Source: JTS-AC122 sp050246015
GTDB lineage: Bacteria > Planctomycetota > Phycisphaerae > Phycisphaerales > UBA1924
Length of the DNA stretch: 64,000 nt
Assembly (NCBI GenBank): GCA_050246015.1
Contig: JBFWWU010000019.1
Coordinates: forward strand, 1 to 64,000
Reading direction: 5' to 3'
How positions within the stretch are numbered: the first letter of the stretch is position 1; each line of letters begins with the position of its first letter. Below, one piece after another: positions 16,306 to 22,836 of this stretch. The translations under genes were made by a program, and so were the position numbers. The notes below the pieces were generated by a model. That model was not told the origin of the DNA, searched no databases, and worked only from the letters and a program-made list of their open reading frames with translations.

Positions 16306-18309
16306 TTATCGTTTGAGCCACGCATGGAGGCGTTTGGCATCCCACGTGTTGATGCATGATTCTGGGGTGACCCATCCTCGGCGGGCGGTGGTGACGCCGA
16401 AGCGGAGGTTGTCGAAGTCGGCGGGCTCGTGGACGTCGCAGTCGATGGCGATGAGGCAGCCGGCGTCGATCGCGCCCTTGACGTGTGAGTCTCGCAGGTC
16501 AAGGCGCATCCAGTGGGCGTTGATTTCGAGCGCGACGCGGTTCTGGTTGGCGGCGGCGTAGATCTCGGCCATGCTGGGCGAGAGGCCGGGGCGTTTGTTG
16601 ATGAGGCGGCCGGTGGGGTGGCCCAGGATGCGCACGAGCGGGTGGGTGACGGCCTTGAGGAGGCGCTTCGTGGCGGTCGCGGGGTCCTGCGAGAGCGCGG
16701 TGTGCGGCGAAGCGACGACGATGTCGAGCATGGCGAGGAGGTCGTCGTCGTAGTCGAGGGAGCCGTCGGCGAGGATGTCGACCTCGGAGCCGGCGAGGAG
16801 GGTGATGCCGTCGATCTGTTTGCGTGCGGCGTGGACGGCCTTGATGTGCTGGCGGAGGCGATCGGGAGGGAGGCCGCCGGCGATGGCGGAACTCTTTGAG
16901 TGATCGGTGATGGCGAGGGTGTGGAAGCCGCGGGATTTGGCGTGGCGGGCGATCTCGAGGATGGACATGACGCCGTCGGAGGCGGTGGTGTGGGAATGGA
17001 GTTCGGCCTTGATGTCGGCGAGTTCGATGAGGCGCGGGAGCGGCGCCGCGGCCGTCGCGAGATCCTCAGTGGAGCGGGCGTCCCGCCCGGTGGCGGTGCT
17101 TGTTCGAGCGGAGGGCTTCGTTGAACGAGTGGAACGCTTGGACGCAGGGTTACGCTGAACTGGGCCGGAAGAAGGAGCGGGAGAGACCGAGCCGGGCGGG
17201 ACGCCCGGTCCACTGTGGTGGGAGAGGTCGAAGAGTTCGATCTCGCCGCGGTCTTCGCGGAGTTCGGGCGGGATCCAGTGGACGCCGAGTGTGGCGTAGA
17301 CGTCTTCTTCGGTCTTGCCGGCGACGGGGTTGATGCCTCGCTTGTGCGGGGGCTCGGGGTGGTCGTCGTTGGGGAAGAGACCGTACTCGCTCAGCGTGAG
17401 GCCCATCTTGAGGGCGCGTTCGCGGAGGCGGACGTTGTGCTCCTTGGAGCCGGTGAAGTACATCATCGCCGCGCCCCATGAGTCGAGAGGAACGACCTTG
17501 AGATCGACCTGCACGGTGGGCTCGGTCGTGGGCGGCGGTGTGGCGGCGGTCTCGGCGGCGACCTTGGGATCCACGGCGTCGCGCCCCTTGACGACCAGCG
17601 CGGAGCGGACGCTGCAGCGCGTCTCGCCGGAGGCGAGCACGTGTCGCACCTGCGGGAGGGAAAGGAAGGCCTTGCTGACGGCGGCGGGGTCGGGGGTGGC
17701 GACGAGGATGTCGATGTCGCCGATGGTGTCCTTGCCGCGGCGGAGTGAGCCGGCGTACATGATCTGCTTGACGGCCTTGTGCTTGCGGAGTTGTTCGACG
17801 AATGCTTCGGCGACAGGGAGGGCGCGGCCGAGGGGGAGGCGCTTCTCGCCTTCGACCATGAGGGCGAGGGAGTCCTTGAGTTTCTGGACGGCTTTCTCGC
17901 CCATGCGCGGGAGATTGAGGATGGAGCCGTCGTCGATTATTTTTTTGAGGGACGGGAGGTCGGTGACGCCGGCGTCTTGCCAGAAGAGGCGGACGGTCTT
18001 GGGTCCGAGCCCGGGGACGTCAAGGAGGGGGAGGAGGCCCGGTGGGACCTTGGCGGTGAGTTCGTCGAGTTCCTTGATGGCGCCGGTGCCGACGAACTCG
18101 ATGATCTTGTCGGCGATCTTGGGGCCGATGCCGTCGATCGCCAGGAGGGCGCTTCGGTCGGCGGCGAGGGCGCGCATGTCGGCGGGGTGGCCTTCGATGG
18201 CGCGGGCGGCGCGCTCGTTGGAGATGGCGCGGAACTTGTCGAAGCCGAGGAGTTCCTGCAGTCGTGCGATGCGCGCGAGGCGGTCGGCCAGCTCCTGGTT
18301 GGTGCTCAT
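16306..18309 (-). CDS. polX: DNA polymerase X family protein with PHP domain (PolX)
   Basis: A 667-residue gap-filling DNA polymerase used in base excision repair. ATG 18309 gives the normal N-terminus (MSTNQELADRLARIARLQELL). Order of domains: helix-hairpin-helix repeats (ALLAIDGIGPKIADKI, LLDVPGLGPKTVRLFW) in the 8-kDa region; the polymerase beta palm with GSLRRGKDTIGDIDILVA, carrying the metal-binding aspartates; fingers/thumb with YFTGSKEHNVRLRERALKMG; and a C-terminal PHP exonuclease-like domain with LHSHTTASDG, TDHSKS, GSEVDILADGSLDYDD, GHPTGR and CDVHEP. Between the polymerase part (ending ELFDL) and the PHP part (starting LIELADIKAELH) is an unusual, Ser/Pro/Arg-rich insertion of about 60 residues. 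It is encoded by DNA that carries two copies of a genome repeat in opposite orientation (17067-17094 and 17191-17215). The insertion keeps frame and all catalytic motifs remain. Confidence 0.95.
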   Translation of the reverse strand: MSTNQELADRLARIARLQELLGFDKFRAISNERAARAIEGHPADMRALAADRSALLAIDGIGPKIADKIIEFVGTGAIKELDELTAKVPPGLLPLLDVPGLGPKTVRLFWQDAGVTDLPSLKKIIDDGSILNLPRMGEKAVQKLKDSLALMVEGEKRLPLGRALPVAEAFVEQLRKHKAVKQIMYAGSLRRGKDTIGDIDILVATPDPAAVSKAFLSLPQVRHVLASGETRCSVRSALVVKGRDAVDPKVAAETAATPPPTTEPTVQVDLKVVPLDSWGAAMMYFTGSKEHNVRLRERALKMGLTLSEYGLFPNDDHPEPPHKRGINPVAGKTEEDVYATLGVHWIPPELREDRGEIELFDLSHHSGPGVPPGSVSPAPSSGPVQRNPASKRSTRSTKPSARTSTATGRDARSTEDLATAAAPLPRLIELADIKAELHSHTTASDGVMSILEIARHAKSRGFHTLAITDHSKSSAIAGGLPPDRLRQHIKAVHAARKQIDGITLLAGSEVDILADGSLDYDDDLLAMLDIVVASPHTALSQDPATATKRLLKAVTHPLVRILGHPTGRLINKRPGLSPSMAEIYAAANQNRVALEINAHWMRLDLRDSHVKGAIDAGCLIAIDCDVHEPADFDNLRFGVTTARRGWVTPESCINTWDAKRLHAWLKR
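17067..17094. repeat. GGA-loop palindromic repeat, copy 3 (inverted), inside polX
   Basis: Read on the minus strand this is GCCAC, stem CGGGCG, loop GGA, stem CGCCCG, then CTCCACTG. It lies inside the polX reading frame, where it encodes TGRDARSTED, and faces the copy at 17191. Confidence 0.8.
17191..17215. repeat. GGA-loop palindromic repeat, copy 4, inside polX
   Basis: GCCGGGCG, GGA, CGCCCGG, TCCACTG: identical over 25 bases to copy 1 at 8145. It lies in the polX coding sequence and is read there on the opposite strand as HSGPGVPPG. About 96 bases separate it from the inverted copy at 17067. Confidence 0.85.
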
Positions 18310-18428
18310 GGGGCGGGATGGTAGTGCCGGGCGCGGGGAGCCGAGATCAGCGGGCGGTCGGGGTTGGTGGACGGGGGGATCGACCACCGATCGGGCAACG
18401 GCCCCGGTCGGGGGCGTCGCTGAGGCGG

Positions 18429-20852
18429 TCAGCAGCCGGCGAAGAGCCCGGTGAGGAAGTCGAAGAAGTCCTGGGAGTTAATGGCGCCGTCGAGGTTGAC
18501 GTCGGCGGCCTGATTGAGCGCGAAGAAGGCGGTGATGAAATCGAAGAAGTCCTGGGAGTTGACGCGGCCATCGTTGTTGAAATCGGCGATGCAGACGAAG
18601 GAGACGTGGGTGGCGGTGACGCCGTTGCCGACGCGGAAGGCGTTGCTTCCGAAGTGAGAGACGCGGATACGGACCTGCTGGCCGGAAGAGAGGATGGTGG
18701 AGACTCGCGAATCGAGGGTGCTGCATCCCGGGGTGAACCCATCGTCGTCGCAGGCGAGCTGGTTGGCGATGGTTCCTGGGCAAGCGGAGTGAATCGAAAC
18801 GACGGTGTCGGGGCCGGAATCGACGCCGGCGTTGTTGCGCGAGCCGCAGAGGTCAACGGTGAGTCGTCCGGCGAACGGGGCACTGAACCGGTACCAGATA
18901 TCGGGGTTGGTGGCGGAAGACCCGCAGTCGGAGGACCCATCGTTGGAGGCGCAGAGGAGGTTTCCGATCGCGGTGTTGCCGCTCAAGAGGACCTGGGCGG
19001 CGGCGCAGTTGTCGTTGGCGGGGGGAGTGCTGGAAACAAAGTTGAGGTTGAGTTTGAAGTCGCCGCTGGCGAGGCGGAATGCGGCATCGCCGAAGTGAGT
19101 GACGCGGATGAAGACGCGCTGATTGGCGACCATGGCGACGGAGACGGCGGAATCAACGCCGGCGCACCCGGCCGCGCCGGCGTCGTCGCTGCAAGCGAGT
19201 TGGTTGCTGGCGGTGCCGGGACAGGCGGAGTGTATGGACAGGACGGTGTCGCTGCCCATTCCCGCGCCGCCCAGGTCGCGCGAGCCGCAAGTGTCGGCGT
19301 GGAGGGTCCCGTTGCAACGGGCGACGAAGGTGTACCAGACGTCGCGGTTGTTGTTGGAGGAGCCGCAACTGGCGGTCCCGTCGGGCGTGGCGCGGTGGAG
19401 GTTCCCCTGCACGCTCGCGCCGTTGACGAGTTCGATCGCGGCGGCGCAGTTGTCGTTGTCGGGGCGCGGGGCGGGAGTGAAGCGGTAGTTGTTCGGCGGG
19501 GGCGGGTTGTTGGTGTTCAGGCAGTTCGGTCCGCACTCGCCGCCCGCGCCGGTGTAGTTCTCGATGCCGGTCGTGGCGTCATCAGCCGTGTCCGTGGCCC
19601 AGTCGGTGGAGATGTGGAGTTCAACGATGTCCGACGTTTCGTAGAGTTTGACCTGGAAGAAATGGAACTCCGTGGTCGAGCCGCCGAGTCGAGAAACCGA
19701 GAACCACTCGACGGTGAATACACGCTGATCGATGGCGCCCTCGGTCTTGTAGGAAACGCGATCGGCGGTTCCCTGATTGGTGTTGACGATCAGGTCGTCC
19801 CACCACGGGGCGGCGAACCCATCCGGGTCGGTGGCGTTGGGGATGGTGTCGTTGGAGAAATCGATGCCGTCGAGGGCGCCGTTGCCTTGCTGGAAGAACG
19901 AGATGTACCCGTTGGTGGAAACGCGGATCATGTCGTTGTTGTCGGGGTCCTGGCAGTCGTAGGAGAAGAAGATCGGGAACCCGGTGGGGATGTCCGCGGA
20001 CTCGTCGTCGAATCCGTTGGCGACCCAGATGTCGGTCTGGCCGGAGAGGTTGGTCATGCCGCGCGCGAACGCGGTGCGCGTGTAGCACCCGCTGGGCTGC
20101 CCGCCTCGGGGCTCGAACTCCTGCATGGGCTCGATGGCCTGGATGGCGCCGAGGGTTTGACCGTGGCGGATCGCGAAATCGCGCACGCGTGGCGGGTACG
20201 AGGAGGGCGCATAGACGTAGTTGAAAAGCGCCTGGTTCGCGAATCGGATGTTCTCGTAGTAGTGGAGGTAGTCGAGCACGCCGCGGGCAACGAAGGGATC
20301 GACGATCGCGGGGTCGTCCAGGTCAACGACCTGGTCGGCGTTGATACCTCTGGAGAGGGCCTGGCCGAGGAAGTTGGCAAGGATGCCGGCGGACTCGGTG
20401 TCGTCGCGCCGGGCCGCGCGGTCGAGCCGCAAGTCGTCGCGTGCCTGAGCGATCGCGTCCAAGAGGGCATCGACGTCGGGCTGTGACCACGCGGGGAGTC
20501 CGGGGGTGTCGTTGACGATGACGTTTCCGAGGGAGTCGGTGCGGACGTCGTCGGTCAAGCCATCGGGACGTTCGAGGATCCAGTCCCCCGGGAGGTGGTC
20601 GGAGAAGGTGCGGCGGAGCCACTCGCCGCGGGCAACGTCAAGCCCGGCGGGGGCCTTCTTCGCGTCGAGCAACTCTTGGAGTTGCGCTTGGCTGAGTCGA
20701 ACTCGCTCGTCGCGGTAGACGCGGCGGGCGCCGGAACCGATCACTTCGGCGCGCAGGTCGGATGGACCGATCGGCTGCGCGACGATGCCGCGGGCCGTCC
20801 AGCCGATTGCGATTCCAGCGGCGACGACAACGATCGGTGCAACATTTCTCAC
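18429..20852 (-). CDS. Secreted protein with two paralogous repeats and a GC-type dockerin tail
   Basis: An 807-residue exported protein. The start is GTG 20852, with a perfect GGAGG (complement of 20859-20863) six bases upstream; longer readings lack this. The signal peptide is MRNVAPIVVVAAGIAIGW and what follows. The N-terminal 450 residues or so are unassigned, with a beta-rich region (FFSYDCQDPDNNDMIRVS, WDDLIVNTNQ, VFTVEWFSVSRLGG) like nidogen-type extracellular domains. Two repeats of about 120 residues follow, each with DNDNCAAA, DVWYTF/DIWYRF, LTVDLCGSR, SIHSACPGT and RVTHFG/RVSHFG. The last 50 residues carry two calcium-loop-like units (DFNNDGRVNSQDFFDFITAFF and a second copy) and end in Gly-Cys. 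This is the GC-type dockerin-like tail of Phycisphaerae, thought to anchor proteins at the surface. No catalytic site is evident; adhesion or carbohydrate binding is a guess. Confidence 0.88.
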   Translation of the reverse strand: MRNVAPIVVVAAGIAIGWTARGIVAQPIGPSDLRAEVIGSGARRVYRDERVRLSQAQLQELLDAKKAPAGLDVARGEWLRRTFSDHLPGDWILERPDGLTDDVRTDSLGNVIVNDTPGLPAWSQPDVDALLDAIAQARDDLRLDRAARRDDTESAGILANFLGQALSRGINADQVVDLDDPAIVDPFVARGVLDYLHYYENIRFANQALFNYVYAPSSYPPRVRDFAIRHGQTLGAIQAIEPMQEFEPRGGQPSGCYTRTAFARGMTNLSGQTDIWVANGFDDESADIPTGFPIFFSYDCQDPDNNDMIRVSTNGYISFFQQGNGALDGIDFSNDTIPNATDPDGFAAPWWDDLIVNTNQGTADRVSYKTEGAIDQRVFTVEWFSVSRLGGSTTEFHFFQVKLYETSDIVELHISTDWATDTADDATTGIENYTGAGGECGPNCLNTNNPPPPNNYRFTPAPRPDNDNCAAAIELVNGASVQGNLHRATPDGTASCGSSNNNRDVWYTFVARCNGTLHADTCGSRDLGGAGMGSDTVLSIHSACPGTASNQLACSDDAGAAGCAGVDSAVSVAMVANQRVFIRVTHFGDAAFRLASGDFKLNLNFVSSTPPANDNCAAAQVLLSGNTAIGNLLCASNDGSSDCGSSATNPDIWYRFSAPFAGRLTVDLCGSRNNAGVDSGPDTVVSIHSACPGTIANQLACDDDGFTPGCSTLDSRVSTILSSGQQVRIRVSHFGSNAFRVGNGVTATHVSFVCIADFNNDGRVNSQDFFDFITAFFALNQAADVNLDGAINSQDFFDFLTGLFAGC

Positions 20853-21043
20853 ACAACACCTCCACGGCGGCCAGGCAAGCAGCAGCACCCGGCGTCGGAC
20901 AAGGCGGCCAGGCACTCAGGGGGCCTGATGCAATATACATGCGCTCGGTGCCGGCACCACTATTCGGCGACGAACGACGGGTGAAAAAAAGCCGGAGGCG
21001 CCGTGGGGGGCTCGTGTCGCCGCATCCGAGGGAGGGCGAGCGG

Positions 21044-21451
21044 CTACTTGTTCATTGGTTTCCACAGACCGAAGCAGGTGCCTTCAGGATCCTGGATCCA
21101 CGCGAAGTGGCCCATGCCGGGGACCTCCTGGGGAGGGATGAGGGTCTTGCCGCCGAGGGACTCGGCTTTCTTGAGGTAGGCTTCGAGGTTGTCGACCTGG
21201 GCGTAGATGGTGATGTAGTTGTGGGGAGGGTGGCCGAGAGAGTGGATGTGCCCGCCGATGCCCCCCCCACCCCCCCCACCCCCCCCACCCGCCCCACCCG
21301 CCCCACCCGCCCCGCCGGTGGCCATTCCGGCCTGGGTCATGTGGGAGGTGCCGAAGGTGTCGAACTTCCAGCCGAGCAGGTCGGCGTAGAACTTTGCTGT
21401 CTTGGGGGCGTCTTTGCAGCCGATCTCGAAGTGAACAACGGGGGCGGGCAT
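21044..21451 (-). CDS. VOC-superfamily (glyoxalase/bleomycin-resistance fold) protein
   Basis: A 135-residue vicinal-oxygen-chelate fold protein. ATG 21451 is chosen, with AAGGAG nine bases upstream. The paired beta-alpha-beta-beta-beta modules are visible: HFEIGCKDAPKTAKFYADLLGW and YITIYAQVDNLEAYLKKAESLG, ending GHFAWIQDPEGTCFGLWKP. Likely metal ligands are the first His and the Glu near the start of each module. The middle loop holds about 20 glycines and alanines, made by a 9-bp tandem repeat at 21261-21314. Family relatives have a shorter Gly-rich loop here. Function could be a lyase, dioxygenase or antibiotic-binding protein; it cannot be told from sequence. Confidence 0.88.
   Translation of the reverse strand: MPAPVVHFEIGCKDAPKTAKFYADLLGWKFDTFGTSHMTQAGMATGGAGGAGGAGGGGGGGGGGIGGHIHSLGHPPHNYITIYAQVDNLEAYLKKAESLGGKTLIPPQEVPGMGHFAWIQDPEGTCFGLWKPMNK
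21261..21314. repeat. 9-bp minisatellite, six units, inside the VOC gene
   Basis: Three units of C8-A (21261-21287) followed by two units of CCCGCCCCA and one of CCCGCCCCG (21288-21314). On the coding strand the units read Gly-Gly-Gly and Gly-Gly-Ala. The unit is a multiple of three, so gain or loss of a unit keeps frame, but slippage within the C8 runs would break it. Confidence 0.9.
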
Positions 21452-21531
21452 ATGCGGATTCTCCTTGGGCAAAGGTGGAGCGGACGTTTCGTAGCGACTT
21501 GATGTGCAATGCAGACGCCAACGGTTCTGTT

Positions 21532-21555
21532 CCCGGGCGGGACGCCCGGTCCACT
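21532..21555. repeat. GGA-loop palindromic repeat, copy 5
   Basis: CCCGGGCG, loop GGA, CGCCCGG, then TCCACT. The copy is truncated after the T of the usual TCCACTG flank. It lies between the VOC gene and the DUF58 gene. Confidence 0.8.
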
Positions 21556-21655
21556 ATTGAGGTGAAGCACTAGGGGACGTTCGGGAAGAGTTTACCTCGG
21601 GATTCGTTGTCGGCCGCTGAAGAATGACGATAAACAAGATCGTGATAGAGGAAAT

Positions 21656-21695
21656 GGGATCGAGGGATCGAGGGATCGTGGGATCGAGGGATCGA
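21656..21695. repeat. 8-bp satellite (GGGATCGA), five units
   Basis: Five tandem units of GGGATCGA, one with A changed to T. A degenerate form of the same text (AGGGATCGAGG) appears near 14737-14760. It lies in the leader region of the DUF58 gene. Confidence 0.85.
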
Positions 21696-21771
21696 GTGGG
21701 CCGGAAGTCGGATGATGACGAGGTTCTTGTCGGCGGAGTCACTTTGGGGCCGGTGACTGGTACGATCCATC

Positions 21772-22833
21772 ATGAGCGATCCCGCGACTCCGGCACCTGC
21801 GGAGCCGACGAATCAAGCAACGCAAGGAAGTGGCACCAGCGCCCTGCGCGGCGATGCGCACCTGGCGTATGCGGACGCGCAGTTGTATCTGCACCCGCAG
21901 ACGCTGGCGCGGCTGGGGACGATGGAACTACGGGCCAAGATGATCGTGGAGGGGGTGATGAGCGGGGCGCACCGGTCGCCGTATCACGGGTTCAGCGTTG
22001 AGTTCGCGCAGCACCGGCCGTATGTGGCGGGGGACGACATCCGGCACCTGGACTGGAAGGTGTACGGGCGCTCGGACAAACTGCACCTGAAGCAGTATCA
22101 GCAGGAGACGAACCTGGACCTGGTGGTGCTGGTCGATTCGTCGGGGTCGATGGCGTACGGGTCGCGCTCATTCGAGGAGGCGTCGGGAGCCGGGCGGACC
22201 CGGAGCCCGGACGGGCGGGGCAACTGGTCGAAGTTCGACCACGCCACGGCGCTGGGGGCGGCGCTGTCGTACATGGCGCTGCGGCAGGGGGACCGGGTGG
22301 GTCTTGGGATCTTCGCGGATGAACTCCGGGCGATCATCAAGCGATCGAGCGCGATGCGGCAGTGGCGGCTGATCGTGGCGGCGCTCTCGACGCATCCGGT
22401 GGATCGTCCCACGGACCTGGGGCGGGTGATCGATCAATCGCTGGGGCGGCTGACGAACCGCTGCCTGATCGCGATCATCAGTGATTTCTTCATCGATCCG
22501 GAGGCGTTCCGGTCGGCGCTGGCGCGGGTGAAGCACCGCCGGCATGACGTGGTCGTCTTTCAGGTGCTGGACCGGGCGGAGACGGAGTTCGACCTTCGGG
22601 ACCAGGCTCCGTTTGAAGGGCTCGAAGGCGAGCCGGTGCTTCGGATCGACCCCCGGGCGATCCGCGAGGCGTACTTGGAATCGATCAACACTCACCTGCA
22701 ACGGATCGAGCGAATGACCAGGAGTTTCGGGTTTGATTATCAGCGGGTGAGCACGCACGACTGGCTGGGGCCGCCGATGGCGGCGTTCATGGCCCGGCGG
22801 AACGCGCAGATCAAGAGGAGCAAGTTCGGATAA
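21772..22833 (+). CDS. DUF58 domain protein with von Willebrand A fold
   Basis: A 353-residue DUF58 protein. The conserved core SGAHRSPYHGFSVEFAQHRPYVAGDDIRHLDWKVYGRSDKL is present in full (read at about residues 63-103). It is followed by a von Willebrand A domain with an intact metal-ion-dependent adhesion site (LVDSSGSM) and a second strand IAIISDFF. Family members usually act with a MoxR AAA+ ATPase and BatA/BatB membrane proteins in envelope stress tolerance or metalloenzyme maturation. Here the downstream gene begins three bases after the stop and encodes a BatA-like protein, so the three genes 21772-28019 form an operon. No MoxR gene lies next to it. Confidence 0.93.
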   Translation: MSDPATPAPAEPTNQATQGSGTSALRGDAHLAYADAQLYLHPQTLARLGTMELRAKMIVEGVMSGAHRSPYHGFSVEFAQHRPYVAGDDIRHLDWKVYGRSDKLHLKQYQQETNLDLVVLVDSSGSMAYGSRSFEEASGAGRTRSPDGRGNWSKFDHATALGAALSYMALRQGDRVGLGIFADELRAIIKRSSAMRQWRLIVAALSTHPVDRPTDLGRVIDQSLGRLTNRCLIAIISDFFIDPEAFRSALARVKHRRHDVVVFQVLDRAETEFDLRDQAPFEGLEGEPVLRIDPRAIREAYLESINTHLQRIERMTRSFGFDYQRVSTHDWLGPPMAAFMARRNAQIKRSKFG

Positions 22834-22836
22834 CGG

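Larger units (their letters stand above)
21452..21771. other. Divergent intergenic region between the VOC gene and the DUF58 gene
   Basis: About 320 bases without a gene. It holds a GGA-loop palindrome (21532-21555) and an 8-bp satellite (21656-21695). Promoters for the genes on both sides should be here, but none is a clear consensus match. Confidence 0.6.

Noticed and set aside
18264..20486. A 740-codon open frame on the plus strand opposite the dockerin-type secreted protein
   Set aside because: Its translation is a Gly/Val/Arg/Asp-rich shadow of the minus-strand gene. Long antisense frames are expected at this G+C content. The minus strand has a signal peptide, duplicated domains and a dockerin tail.
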